NCBI GenBank assembly: GCA_026002715.1
Contig: BOCC01000100.1
Location: forward strand, 1-7,974
DNA from: Synergistales bacterium
GTDB lineage: Bacteria > Synergistota > Synergistia > Synergistales > Aminobacteriaceae
DNA: 7,974 nt
Direction: 5' to 3'
The translations under genes were made by a program, and so were the position numbers. Shown piece after piece: positions 1 through 6,997 of the stretch (the stretch's first letter is position 1; each line of letters opens with the position of its first letter). The notes beneath the pieces are model-generated. The model was given only the letters and a program-made list of their open reading frames with translations. It ran no database searches and was not told where the DNA came from.

Positions 1-264
1 CGCGACCCCGATAAATATGACATTATCTTCATGGATGTCCAGATGCCCGATATGGACGGATACGAGGCGACGAGGCGCATACGCGCCGGGAGCGCTGAAC
101 GGTGCAAGGAAGTCGTGATAGTGGCCATGACCGCCAATGTCTTCCGGGAGGATGTAGAGCGTTGTTTGGAATCAGGGATGGACGACCACATAGGCAAACC
201 GGTAGACTTAGATAACATCTTGTCGAAACTGCGAAAATATCTGCCCGCTCAAACTATCGCGTAA
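1..264 (+). CDS. Response-regulator receiver domain, C-terminal part (likely end of a hybrid sensor kinase); 5' end outside window
   Basis: The frame is open from base 1, so the gene begins upstream; 87 residues and a TAA stop are visible. It is a CheY-like receiver (REC) domain. The phospho-acceptor Asp lies in the motif FMDVQMPDMDGYEATRRIR, the conserved Thr in VAMTAN, and the conserved Lys in IGKPVD, so the phosphorylation switch is intact. The spacing and wording (AMTANVFREDV, CLESGMDDHIGKPVD, then a final LxKYL helix) are typical of the receiver that closes hybrid histidine kinases. No output DNA-binding domain follows, because the protein ends 11 or so residues after the last helix begins. 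A stand-alone receiver is the alternative; the missing 5' end would decide. It converges on the lactate operon and is separated from it by a strong terminator, so no regulatory link to lactate can be claimed. Confidence 0.9.
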   Translation, partial: RDPDKYDIIFMDVQMPDMDGYEATRRIRAGSAERCKEVVIVAMTANVFREDVERCLESGMDDHIGKPVDLDNILSKLRKYLPAQTIA

Positions 265-288
265 CAAAAGACTATCGCGTAACAAAAG
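253..288. repeat. Perfect 18-bp tandem duplication across the receiver gene's stop codon
   Basis: The 18-mer ACTATCGCGTAACAAAAG occurs twice, head to tail, at 253-270 and 271-288. The first copy holds the last codons and the TAA of the receiver gene. The second copy supplies the CAAAAG that begins the left arm of the adjoining terminator. It looks like a recent slippage or short duplication event that left the coding sequence unaffected. Confidence 0.95.
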
Positions 289-324
289 CAAAGCCCCCGG
301 GCAAATCCGGGGGCTTTGCTTTTG
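283..324. terminator. Bidirectional Rho-independent terminator between convergent genes
   Basis: A perfect 18-bp inverted repeat (283-300 pairing with 307-324) encloses the 6-nt loop GCAAAT. The core is CCCCCGG/CCGGGGG, flanked by A/T-rich arms that give U-rich tails in both directions (CTTTTGTTT on plus, CTTTTGTTA on minus). It sits between the receiver stop at 264 and the permease stop at 342, so it can end both transcripts. Confidence 0.95.
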
Positions 325-341
325 TTTAAGCTAACTGAAAT

Positions 342-2069
342 CTAAAATACCGGGAAGCCTACGACGTTGAGAAGGATATAGGCTACGATGGCCGTCACCG
401 CGCCGTAAAGCAAGAACGGCCAGAAGGTCTTTTTGATAATTTCTCCCTCGCGGTTCAGGAGACCCGTCACCGCGCAGACCGCCACTACGTTGTGGACGCA
501 GATCATGTTGCCCATCGCTCCGCCTATAGCCTGAGTCGCCACTATAAGAAGGCGCGGAAGGTGAAGCTGCGTCGCGACGTCCCACTGGAACAGACCGAAA
601 AGCATGTCCGACACCGTGTTGGAGCCGGTGATGAAAGCACCGAGTCCGCCCACAAACGAGGAGAACGCCGGCCAGATGGGACCGAAAATACCCGCCGTGG
701 TGACGGCCATCGCCATAGGCATGGAGGGCAGGTACGCAGCTGTCCCCGCCACCACTTCAGCCGTCATAGCCGGATTGACGCCGGAACCTTGGAAAATCTT
801 CACCAAGGCCACCGCCGATATAAGGGAAACGGTAGCGGCTTTCATCTTTCTGAAAGTCTCCGTCCACGCCTTCACCGCTTTGTCGCCGGACATACCGTGC
901 ATAGCAATCGTCAGGAGGGCTATTAGTATAAAGGGAATGGTTCCGGGCAGATAAAGCAGTTTGATGCTGTTGTCGCTGATACCCTGGTAGCCCAGAATAT
1001 TGTTGAAGGCTATAACTCCGTATTTGTTCATGGCGGCCTTGAGCGGCAATGTGTCAATGCGCGTCACCACCAAGATGGCGCCGATAAGAATATACGGCAG
1101 CCAGGCCATAAACTGACTCATGTGAGGTTTGAGCTCCATGTTGTCAGTGACCTCGATTTCTCCAGTCCAACTCTTATCCCACTTGGATACCTCCCCGAAA
1201 GTCCACACGTCTTTCGGTAAACAGAACCCCTGTTTTGCACCATATACCACGATACCCAGACCTACCAATCCTCCGACCAACGAAGGAGTCTCAGGTCCTG
1301 TGACCCAAGCCAAAAGCACGTAGGGAACCGAGAAAGCTACGGCCGCGAAAATACAGAATCTCCAAGCGGCGAAACCGTCGCGCCAGGAACGATTAGGCCC
1401 GTAATAACGGGTGATGAATCCCAGCATGAAAATGGGGAGAATAAAAGCCATGGGGGCGTGGAACAGAACGACCACTTCGCCTATTGACTTGAAACCGTGT
1501 TCTACGGACTGGAAATTGCCGCTCGTCACAGCCGCCTCCAGCATGGCGCGAATCGACGCGCCGAAGCCGGATATGATAGGAGTACCCACAGCGCCGAACG
1601 TGACGGGGAAGGAGTTGAACGCCAAGCACAACACCGCCGCCGCCATAGGAGGAAACCCGAGGGAGAGCAAGAGAGGAGCCGCCAAAGCCGCCGGCGTACC
1701 GAACCCGGCCGCGCCTTCGATAAAAGCGCTGAACAAGTATCCGATGATAATCGCCTGAACGCGCATATCCCTGCTGATGGTCCGCATTCCGTACTGAATG
1801 GTCTCCATTCCGCCGGAATACTGCAGAGTGTGCAAAATAAGCAGCGCCCCAAAGACGATAATCAGGACGCTCAAGGCGCTGCTCACACCTTGAAGGCTCA
1901 GAGCGGCGACATACGGCACGGGAAGACCCCATACCGCCACAGCTATGAGCGCGCATGAAGCCCACGCTATCGGCATGGCCTTCATAGCCCCCATACGCAA
2001 CCCCACCATCAAGATCAACGCGACCAAAATTGGAACCGAAGCAACAACGGCAAGCAAGCTCAATGACAT
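342..2069 (-). CDS. lctP: Lactate permease, LctP/LldP family
   Basis: This 575-residue polytopic membrane protein imports lactate (possibly also glycolate) with a cation, usually H+. The family is recognised by [13 protein letters not shown] (residues 116-128) and by [16 protein letters not shown] (477-492), followed by [19 protein letters not shown] (513-531). Hydrophobic spans run almost the whole length, with one larger hydrophilic loop at about 283-317. Length is close to E. coli LldP (about 550). The ATG at 2069 has AAAAAGGGGTGAA upstream with 7 nt to the start, the same 13-mer that precedes the dehydrogenase gene. It is the last gene of the operon and sits 83 bp after larA; its TAG is 18 bp from the terminator at 283-324. 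A. woodii lctE is the likely counterpart, although there the permease precedes the racemase. Substrate is inferred from family and operon. Confidence 0.96.
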   Translation of the reverse strand: MSLSLLAVVASVPILVALILMVGLRMGAMKAMPIAWASCALIAVAVWGLPVPYVAALSLQGVSSALSVLIIVFGALLILHTLQYSGGMETIQYGMRTISRDMRVQAIIIGYLFSAFIEGAAGFGTPAALAAPLLLSLGFPPMAAAVLCLAFNSFPVTFGAVGTPIISGFGASIRAMLEAAVTSGNFQSVEHGFKSIGEVVVLFHAPMAFILPIFMLGFITRYYGPNRSWRDGFAAWRFCIFAAVAFSVPYVLLAWVTGPETPSLVGGLVGLGIVVYGAKQGFCLPKDVWTFGEVSKWDKSWTGEIEVTDNMELKPHMSQFMAWLPYILIGAILVVTRIDTLPLKAAMNKYGVIAFNNILGYQGISDNSIKLLYLPGTIPFILIALLTIAMHGMSGDKAVKAWTETFRKMKAATVSLISAVALVKIFQGSGVNPAMTAEVVAGTAAYLPSMPMAMAVTTAGIFGPIWPAFSSFVGGLGAFITGSNTVSDMLFGLFQWDVATQLHLPRLLIVATQAIGGAMGNMICVHNVVAVCAVTGLLNREGEIIKKTFWPFLLYGAVTAIVAYILLNVVGFPVF

Positions 2070-2137
2070 AACAACTTCACCCCTTTTTATAGATTTTTTG
2101 GTAATTGTGTCGACTTTAACCGTGGTGACAGCTCGGC

Positions 2138-2152
2138 AACTTGTGTCAAGTT
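2138..2152 (-). other. Small hairpin/palindrome directly after the larA stop
   Basis: AACTTG and CAAGTT form a 6-bp inverted repeat around 3 nt, immediately after the larA TAA (2153-2155) in the only sizeable gap of the operon (2070-2152). It has no U-run, so it is not a classical terminator. It could be a 3'-end stabilising structure or an operator. The inner GTGTCAAG (plus-strand reading) recurs at 6805-6812 in the operon leader. Confidence 0.4.
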
Positions 2153-3427
2153 TTAAGCCTTGACCATGACCGCTATGCCGTCAGGGATAGCTGTGACTGT
2201 CGCCTGAGGATTCTTCAAAATCTCCTCGGCCTTCTTCATCGCCTCGTCGAGAGAGTGGGCCGGAATCATCTGGAAAGTCTCGACCATCTCGTCCGGCGCG
2301 CTCGAAACGTAGACGACGTGAGCGTGACGCAGGACGCGGGCCAGAATCTGAGACTCCCACTGATCGGGCCTGGTCTTTTCCTTCGGCGTCTTGAGGAAGG
2401 TTTCGTTCATGCGCACCAGGTCTTTTTCCTCCACAAAGGTCTTGTAGAACTCATCGCCCCCGTGCCCGTCGTTTGAATAGGCGAGCATGACAATTACTCC
2501 GCCCTTTTTGACTGTCGCTTCAGCCGCCGTCATGCCCTTGACCGCCTGATAGATGTTCTGGTCCAAAGGGTAGCCGCCGTTGGTGGATATCACTATGTCA
2601 GCCGGGACAGCGTCCACCTGGCACTTGGCCGCAAGGAAATCCCGCCCGACTCGGTGAGCAAGGTCCACATCGCCGGCCACCGCGTGGATGACTTCTTTTT
2701 GTGAGTTGATGACGACGTTGCATATGAAAGCGAGACGCGCCACGCGAGCGGCGTAGAGCATGTCGGTGTGGATGGGGTTGCCCTCGACGACGCCTGTTCT
2801 CGAATACGGGCTTTCGATGAAGTCGGCGTTGTGGTTGTAAAGCACTGTCTCGCGGTTGACGATGCCCGGCAGAACGCTTTTCCTGCCGCCGGAGAAGCCC
2901 GCGAAAAAATGCGGCTCTATGAAGCCTTCGGCCACCAAAAGATCGGCCTCCAGAGCGATCTTGTTGACTATGAGGTCCCCGCCCGAGGGGAGTTTTCCGA
3001 TGTAGACGGTCTCCGAGGCGTCGCAATCGTGGAGAACGATGGTTTCGCCTTCGACTATTTCCTTGCCGAACTTGTTGATAAGCTCTTCTTCGGTGGTCGG
3101 GCGGTGGCAACCCGTGGCGACGAGAATGGTTATTTTGGCCTTGGGGCTGCCCTTCCGAATTTCCGCCAGCATGGGCGGGACGATGAACTTGCTGGGGACC
3201 GGGCGGGTGTGATCGCTGGCGATGAGCACCACATTTTGTTTCCCCTCGGCCATGACGCTAAGACGCGGGGTTCCGATGGGATTGGCCAACGCCTCCGCTA
3301 CCAACGCCTCCTGAGAAGACGGAGCCTTATAGTGGTGCATCTGAGACACCAATTCACCCTTGAATCGGTCGTCGGGAATCGTGAGCGCTAAAACCTCTTT
3401 ACCGTACGGAAAAGAAATTGTCGGCAT
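2153..3427 (-). CDS. larA: Nickel-dependent lactate racemase LarA
   Basis: The 424-residue product matches the length of Lactobacillus plantarum LarA, which interconverts D- and L-lactate by hydride transfer on a nickel-pincer nucleotide (NPN). All key residues line up: SDHTRPVPS (Asp72 to Arg75), the catalytic His pair at 108 (ATGCHRP) and 173 (IEPHFF), the Lys183 that binds the cofactor covalently in [14 protein letters not shown], and the Ni ligand His199 (LYNHN). [19 protein letters not shown] and DGHGG are also conserved. The chosen ATG at 3427 has AAAGGAG 8 nt upstream; an in-frame ATG at 3460 would add 11 poor residues overlapping the dehydrogenase gene. It sits 25 bp after that gene. 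The NPN-making genes larB, larC and larE are not in the window and must be elsewhere if the enzyme is active. Very close similarity to the lactate enzyme favours lactate over other hydroxyacids. Confidence 0.96.
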   Translation of the reverse strand: MPTISFPYGKEVLALTIPDDRFKGELVSQMHHYKAPSSQEALVAEALANPIGTPRLSVMAEGKQNVVLIASDHTRPVPSKFIVPPMLAEIRKGSPKAKITILVATGCHRPTTEEELINKFGKEIVEGETIVLHDCDASETVYIGKLPSGGDLIVNKIALEADLLVAEGFIEPHFFAGFSGGRKSVLPGIVNRETVLYNHNADFIESPYSRTGVVEGNPIHTDMLYAARVARLAFICNVVINSQKEVIHAVAGDVDLAHRVGRDFLAAKCQVDAVPADIVISTNGGYPLDQNIYQAVKGMTAAEATVKKGGVIVMLAYSNDGHGGDEFYKTFVEEKDLVRMNETFLKTPKEKTRPDQWESQILARVLRHAHVVYVSSAPDEMVETFQMIPAHSLDEAMKKAEEILKNPQATVTAIPDGIAVMVKA

Positions 3428-3452
3428 AAAAATATCTCCTTTTAGACCCGAA

Positions 3453-4871
3453 TCAAACAAAAATCTTGCCTGGATTCATGATATTGTTGGGATCCCAAGC
3501 CCTCTTGACGGCGCGCATGAGCTCCAGTTCCACCGGATCGATAATGTCCTTCAGGTACTTGCGGCGCTTGAGGCCTATGCCGTGCTCTCCGCTTATCTTT
3601 CCCCCAAAGTCGCCGGTGATCTTGTAAAGCTCTTCGAGGCACTCGACCTCGTTTTTCTTCCACTGTTCCATGGACATCTCAGGGTCCTTGACGAGCGTAG
3701 CGTGAAGGTTGCCGTCTCCGGCATGTCCGTAGCAGGGGATTTTTATGCCGTACTTTTCCCCCATCCGCTCCAGTTCCGGAATCATCTCCGGAATGCGTGA
3801 AATTGGAACAACGATATCCTCGAGGCTTTGTATGGGACTGTATACCTTGAACGCCTCGGCGATGTTCCGGCGCACGTTCCATACACGCTCTATGTTGTTC
3901 TTGTCCTCCGTGACGTAGACTTCAGTGGCCCCGTTCGCCTCGCAGATCTTGCCCGCTTCGACGAGGTCCATCTCTATTTGGGGCGCGCTGGTTCCGTCTA
4001 CCTCAATCAGAAGCATGGCGCCGCAGTTCTCATATGGGAGGCTCTCGTTCAGGTAATTGCAGGTGGTCTGTACGGAAAGCCGGTCCATAAACTCGATGCT
4101 TGTGGGGGCTATGCCCTTAGAGAGAATCTTCGGAACGAGGTCGATGGCTTCTTTGGGCGTTTTGAAAAGCGCCAATATATCCGCCCTTGCCGTCGGGTAG
4201 CCTATGAGCTTGATTATGGCTTTGGTGACGATGCCAAGAGTCCCCTCGGAACCGATAATCAAAGACTTCAGGTCGTAGCCCGTAACGTCCTTGACGAGCT
4301 TTCCTCCGAGCTGAACTATTTCGCCAAGAGGCGTAACCAATTCAACGCCCAGAATATAACGGCCCGTCACGCCGTACTTGACGGCCTTGCCGCCGCCGGC
4401 GTTCTCCGCTATGTTGCCGCCTATCATGCAGGTCTGAAGGCTCATGGGATAGCCCGCGAAAAAGAGTCCCTCATTCTGGACGAGCGTGGCCAAATCATTG
4501 GTGACGACCCCCGCCTCCGCCACGGCCACCATGTTGGCCTTGTCTAATTCCAGAAATTTGTTCATTTTTTCGACAGACAGAATAATGCCGCCGTACTCCG
4601 GAATGGCCCCGCCGGAAAGCCCGGAACCCGCGGCTCTCGGGGTGATGGGGATGTGACGCTCGTTTGCCAACTTGACCACCGCGGCGACCTGCTCCGTGTT
4701 GAGCGGCGTGACCGCCACTTCGGGGTTGTGGCCATACACCGCGGCTTCGGTCTCGTCATGGGAATAGGTTTCGAGCTTTTCTGCGTCAGTGATGACGTTT
4801 CCGGCGCCCACTATTTTTTTGAGGGCTTCGACAACATCTTTAGTCACAAGGTTGTAGGTAGAATTAGCCAT
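3453..4871 (-). CDS. lctD: FAD-binding lactate dehydrogenase (GlcD/LctD family), ETF-linked
   Basis: This 472-residue flavoprotein oxidises a 2-hydroxyacid, most likely D-lactate, to pyruvate. The N-terminal FAD-binding PCMH-type domain shows PRAAGSGLSGGA (78-89), MIGGNIAENAGGGKAVKYG (149-167) and IIGSEGTLGIVT (205-216). The C-terminal FAD-oxidase domain shows the metal-binding histidine motifs GHAGDGNLH (382-390) and SGEHGIG (427-433), and ends with DPNNIMNPGKIF. There is no membrane segment and no CxxCxxC cluster motif, so electrons need a protein acceptor; the overlapping etfA and etfB provide one. The ATG at 4871 has AAAAAGGGGTGA upstream and overlaps etfA by 8 bp. The order etfB-etfA-dehydrogenase equals A. 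woodii lctBCD. Without context it would be annotated glycolate oxidase subunit GlcD; with racemase and lactate permease downstream, lactate is the better call. Stereospecificity is inferred. Confidence 0.94.
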   Translation of the reverse strand: MANSTYNLVTKDVVEALKKIVGAGNVITDAEKLETYSHDETEAAVYGHNPEVAVTPLNTEQVAAVVKLANERHIPITPRAAGSGLSGGAIPEYGGIILSVEKMNKFLELDKANMVAVAEAGVVTNDLATLVQNEGLFFAGYPMSLQTCMIGGNIAENAGGGKAVKYGVTGRYILGVELVTPLGEIVQLGGKLVKDVTGYDLKSLIIGSEGTLGIVTKAIIKLIGYPTARADILALFKTPKEAIDLVPKILSKGIAPTSIEFMDRLSVQTTCNYLNESLPYENCGAMLLIEVDGTSAPQIEMDLVEAGKICEANGATEVYVTEDKNNIERVWNVRRNIAEAFKVYSPIQSLEDIVVPISRIPEMIPELERMGEKYGIKIPCYGHAGDGNLHATLVKDPEMSMEQWKKNEVECLEELYKITGDFGGKISGEHGIGLKRRKYLKDIIDPVELELMRAVKRAWDPNNIMNPGKIFV

Positions 4872-5883
4872 TGTTTTTCACCCCTTTTTCCGCAAGCCGT
4901 TTTTGAATCTCAGGAATGACCTGGAACGCGTCGCCAACGATAGCGAGGTCGGCTAACTTGTGAAGCGTAGCGTCAGGGTCGGAGTTGATAGACACGATTA
5001 CCTCGCTGGTCTTTATTCCGGCCAAGTGCTGAATGGCTCCGGATATACCTATACCGACGTACACCTTGGGCGAGACGGTTTTGCCGCTCAGCCCGATCTG
5101 GTGGGGGTAGGATACCCAGCCCCGGTCTACCGCGTCCCGGCTCGCACCTACGGCGGCGCCGAGTTGTTTGGCCAAGTTGCTGATAAGGCTGAAGTTTTCG
5201 CCCTTTTTGAGTCCGCGCCCTCCGGCTACGATGATGTCGGCCTCGTCCAACCCCAAGGTCTCAGACTCCTCCTTGCGATACCCTCTTATTTGGGTTCGTT
5301 TGTCTATGAGCGCCTTATCGAAAGGAATATGCTTGATCTCTCCATTGCGCGAAGCGTCTATGGCTAGAGGTCGGGACGACTTCGGGCGCACCGTGGCCAT
5401 CTGGGGACGGTGATCCGGCGTCTTTATGGTGGCCATGATGTTGCCGCCGATAGCGGGGCGTGTTTGCAGGAGGTTCCCCGTGCCTTCTTCGATGTCGAGC
5501 TCCGTACAGTCGGCCGTGAGTCCGGTGGGTATCTTAACTGCCGTGTAAGGTAAAAGCGTTCTGCCAGTGGAAGTAGCGGCGCCGAGAAGGATAGACGGCT
5601 TATATTCATCGATGAGGCGTTTTAGAACCTGTCCGTATGTTTCGCACACAAAATACTTGAGTTCGGGCGACTGCACGGCGTATACAGCGTCCGCCCCCTG
5701 CTTGATCAACGTGTCCAAATCCTTGTCCGAGACGCCGTCGCCAATCAGCACCGAGACTAATCTGGTCCCCAGCTTATCAGCAAGGTTGCGCCCGCGAGCC
5801 AAGAGTTCGAAAGAAACCCCTTTGAGCTTGCCGTCGAACTGCTCGGCCAGCGTCCATACCTCGTTATGCGCACTCTCTGTCAT
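4864..5883 (-). CDS. etfA: Electron transfer flavoprotein, alpha subunit
   Basis: EtfA of 339 residues forms a heterodimer with EtfB and passes electrons between the lactate dehydrogenase and NAD+ (and perhaps ferredoxin) in the cytoplasm. The C-terminal FAD-binding domain is intact: AGGRGLKKGENF (about 220-231), GAAVGASRDAVDRGW (242-256), HQIGLSGKTVSPKVY (261-275), GIGISGAIQHLAG (277-289) and SINSDPDAT (298-306). The N-terminal domain begins directly with the ETF fold. There are only two cysteines (80 and 126), so the N-terminal ferredoxin-like cluster domain that I recall for A. woodii LctC is absent. The ATG at 5883 shares an ATGA with the etfB stop, indicating translational coupling, and AAAGGGGTTGC precedes it. 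The 3' end overlaps the dehydrogenase gene by 8 bp. Confidence 0.96.
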   Translation of the reverse strand: MTESAHNEVWTLAEQFDGKLKGVSFELLARGRNLADKLGTRLVSVLIGDGVSDKDLDTLIKQGADAVYAVQSPELKYFVCETYGQVLKRLIDEYKPSILLGAATSTGRTLLPYTAVKIPTGLTADCTELDIEEGTGNLLQTRPAIGGNIMATIKTPDHRPQMATVRPKSSRPLAIDASRNGEIKHIPFDKALIDKRTQIRGYRKEESETLGLDEADIIVAGGRGLKKGENFSLISNLAKQLGAAVGASRDAVDRGWVSYPHQIGLSGKTVSPKVYVGIGISGAIQHLAGIKTSEVIVSINSDPDATLHKLADLAIVGDAFQVIPEIQKRLAEKGVKNNG

Positions 5884-6680
5884 GGTAGCAACCCCTTTGC
5901 TTCTATAAGGTCGATGAATTCGTCCGCTGCCGTCCTTAGAGAAATATCGTCCTGCGCCGTCAGCGTTTTGCCGCTTCGAGTGACCTTGGGGGTGTCTATC
6001 TTGACCACCCTCGTGGGAGAGCCTTTGAGCCCAAGGTATGCGGTATCGAGCTCCATATTCTCGGAGGTGTAAATGGGTATGTTCAGCTCCATGGAACGAA
6101 TCTTGCCCTTCAGGGTGGGAAGCCGAGGAACGGCTACTTCCTTGACCACTGTGACGAGGCAGGGAAGCGAAACCGAAAGCTGCTGATAACCTTCCTCTAC
6201 GAGGCGCTCTACAAATATGCGCTCGTCCTTGACCTCTTCTATCTTGGAGACGTAAGTGACCACCGGAATATCGAGCCAGGACGCGATAGCCGGCCCGACC
6301 TGGGCGGTATCACCGTCGGTGGCCCGCTCGCCGGTAAGGATAATGTCATACTTGCCTATGGTTTTGATAGATTGCGCCAGGGTGTAGGACGTAGCGCAGG
6401 TATCGGCGCCGCCAAACTTACGGTCTGACAACAGTATCGCGTCGTCGCAGCCCATGGCCACCGCTTCTTTCAGCGCCCGCGTAGCCTGAGGCGGCCCCAT
6501 GGAAACGGCGGTCACTTTCCCGCCGTACCGCTCCTTAAGCCGAAACGCCGCCTCGAGCGCGTACAAATCCAGCGGATTTACCACCGCCTCGACCCCCGCG
6601 CGGATAACGGTGCCTGTCTCTGGATCCATTTTCACATTGCTGCTTTCAGGAACCTGCTTGATTGGGACAATGATATTCAA
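5880..6680 (-). CDS. etfB: Electron transfer flavoprotein, beta subunit
   Basis: First gene of the operon; 266 residues, the normal EtfB length. Recognised by MNIIVPIKQVPES at the start, VNPLDLYALEAA (34-45), VSMGPPQATRALKEA (59-73), GGADTCATS (90-98), ATDGDTAQVGP (120-130) and YLGLKGSPT (215-223). These resemble the EtfB of bifurcating ETFs such as that of Acidaminococcus fermentans more than mitochondrial-type EtfB. EtfB binds AMP or, in bifurcating ETFs, a second FAD and NAD(H). I chose the TTG at 6680: AAAGGGGGGG lies 6 nt upstream and translation from it gives the canonical N terminus. The frame stays open to 6797, but those 39 extra residues are hydrophobic, unlike the family, and lie in the leader. 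No ATG is available nearby. The stop overlaps the etfA start by 4 bp. Confidence 0.95.
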   Translation of the reverse strand: MNIIVPIKQVPESSNVKMDPETGTVIRAGVEAVVNPLDLYALEAAFRLKERYGGKVTAVSMGPPQATRALKEAVAMGCDDAILLSDRKFGGADTCATSYTLAQSIKTIGKYDIILTGERATDGDTAQVGPAIASWLDIPVVTYVSKIEEVKDERIFVERLVEEGYQQLSVSLPCLVTVVKEVAVPRLPTLKGKIRSMELNIPIYTSENMELDTAYLGLKGSPTRVVKIDTPKVTRSGKTLTAQDDISLRTAADEFIDLIEAKGLLP

Positions 6681-6799
6681 ACCGTACCCCCCCTTTATTT
6701 TTTGAAAAACAAAAAGATGTACTGAATGTTTAGTAATCAATGCCAAACAAAAACAAAGCCAGAATCCCACGAAATGTAAACCATGGAAAGGCTTCAAGA

Positions 6800-6809
6800 G
6801 ACACGTGTC
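6800..6809. promoter_or_regulatory. 10-bp palindrome GACACGTGTC in the operon leader, candidate operator
   Basis: A perfect palindrome lies in the predicted etfB leader, about 56-65 nt after the proposed start site. It overlaps a perfect TTGACA (minus strand, 6811-6806). The hexamer 17 nt further on (TTCCAT) is a poor -10, so TTGACA alone is not convincing as a promoter. The palindrome could be a repressor site; no regulator gene is in the window. Confidence 0.3.
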
Positions 6810-6871
6810 AAGGTTCCTAATACTTTTAATGCTTCTCTTCTATTTCTATACTATACTATTAACTTGTTATG

Positions 6872-6900
6872 AGTATAGCGTTTTTACTTTGAAAAGTCCA
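6872..6900 (-). promoter_or_regulatory. Predicted sigma-70 promoter of the lactate operon
   Basis: On the minus strand TGGACT (6900-6895, 4 of 6 to TTGACA) is followed after exactly 17 nt by TATACT (6877-6872, 5 of 6 to TATAAT). Transcription would begin near 6865, giving a leader of about 185 nt before the etfB TTG. It lies just after the minus-strand terminator at 6926-6952, as expected for a new transcription unit. It is flanked by 9-bp inverted repeats: 6901-6909, abutting the -35, and 6813-6821. Confidence 0.55.
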
Positions 6901-6925
6901 ATTAGGAACTGCAGAGAATAGTAAT

Positions 6926-6952
6926 AAAAAAAGAGGGGCGCAAGCCCCTCTT
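6926..6952 (-). terminator. Rho-independent terminator, minus strand
   Basis: A perfect 9-bp stem (AAGAGGGGC at 6931-6939 with GCCCCTCTT at 6944-6952) and a 4-nt loop are followed, in the minus direction, by a run of T (complement of the A-run 6926-6932). It would end transcripts coming from the right (small minus-strand ORFs at 7154-7536, or read-through from the gene at 7619) before the operon promoter. In the plus direction the tail is only TTGTG, so it would act weakly there. Confidence 0.8.
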
Positions 6953-6975
6953 GTGCGAACTGTCTTGTGGGGTTT

Positions 6976-6989
6976 CCCCCGAAAGGGGG
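6976..6989 (+). promoter_or_regulatory. Hairpin covering the ribosome binding site of the plus-strand ORF at 6998
   Basis: CCCCC-GAAA-GGGGG forms a very stable short hairpin with a GNRA loop. The G-run is also the Shine-Dalgarno sequence (AAAGGGGGGTGA) for the GTG at 6998, so the site would be masked when folded. On the minus strand it lies within the 3' untranslated region leading to the terminator at 6926-6952. Confidence 0.4.
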
Positions 6990-6997
6990 GTGATTGC

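Noticed and set aside
492..926. Plus-strand ORFs opposite the permease gene
   Set aside because: Products are Arg/His-rich or low complexity, as expected for the antisense of a membrane protein gene.
2070..2152. Internal promoter for lctP (TCGACA, 16 nt, TATAAA on minus)
   Set aside because: The hexamers fit, but transcription would begin inside the lctP ribosome binding site, leaving almost no leader. Read-through from larA is simpler.
2768..3391. Plus-strand ORF (207 codons) opposite larA
   Set aside because: Antisense shadow of a gene with all LarA catalytic residues; no ribosome binding site or recognisable domain.
2153..3460. larA starting at the ATG at 3460
   Set aside because: It overlaps the dehydrogenase gene and lacks a good ribosome binding site; the ATG at 3427 has AAAGGAG and matches known LarA N termini.
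3828..4547. Long plus-strand ORF (239 codons) opposite the lactate dehydrogenase
   Set aside because: It lies wholly antisense to a gene with clear family motifs, and its product shows no domain. GC-rich third positions of the real gene suppress stops in this frame.
5880..6797. EtfB extended to a TTG at 6797 (305 residues)
   Set aside because: The extra N terminus is hydrophobic and absent from the family, and the TTG at 6680 has a strong ribosome binding site and gives the canonical start.
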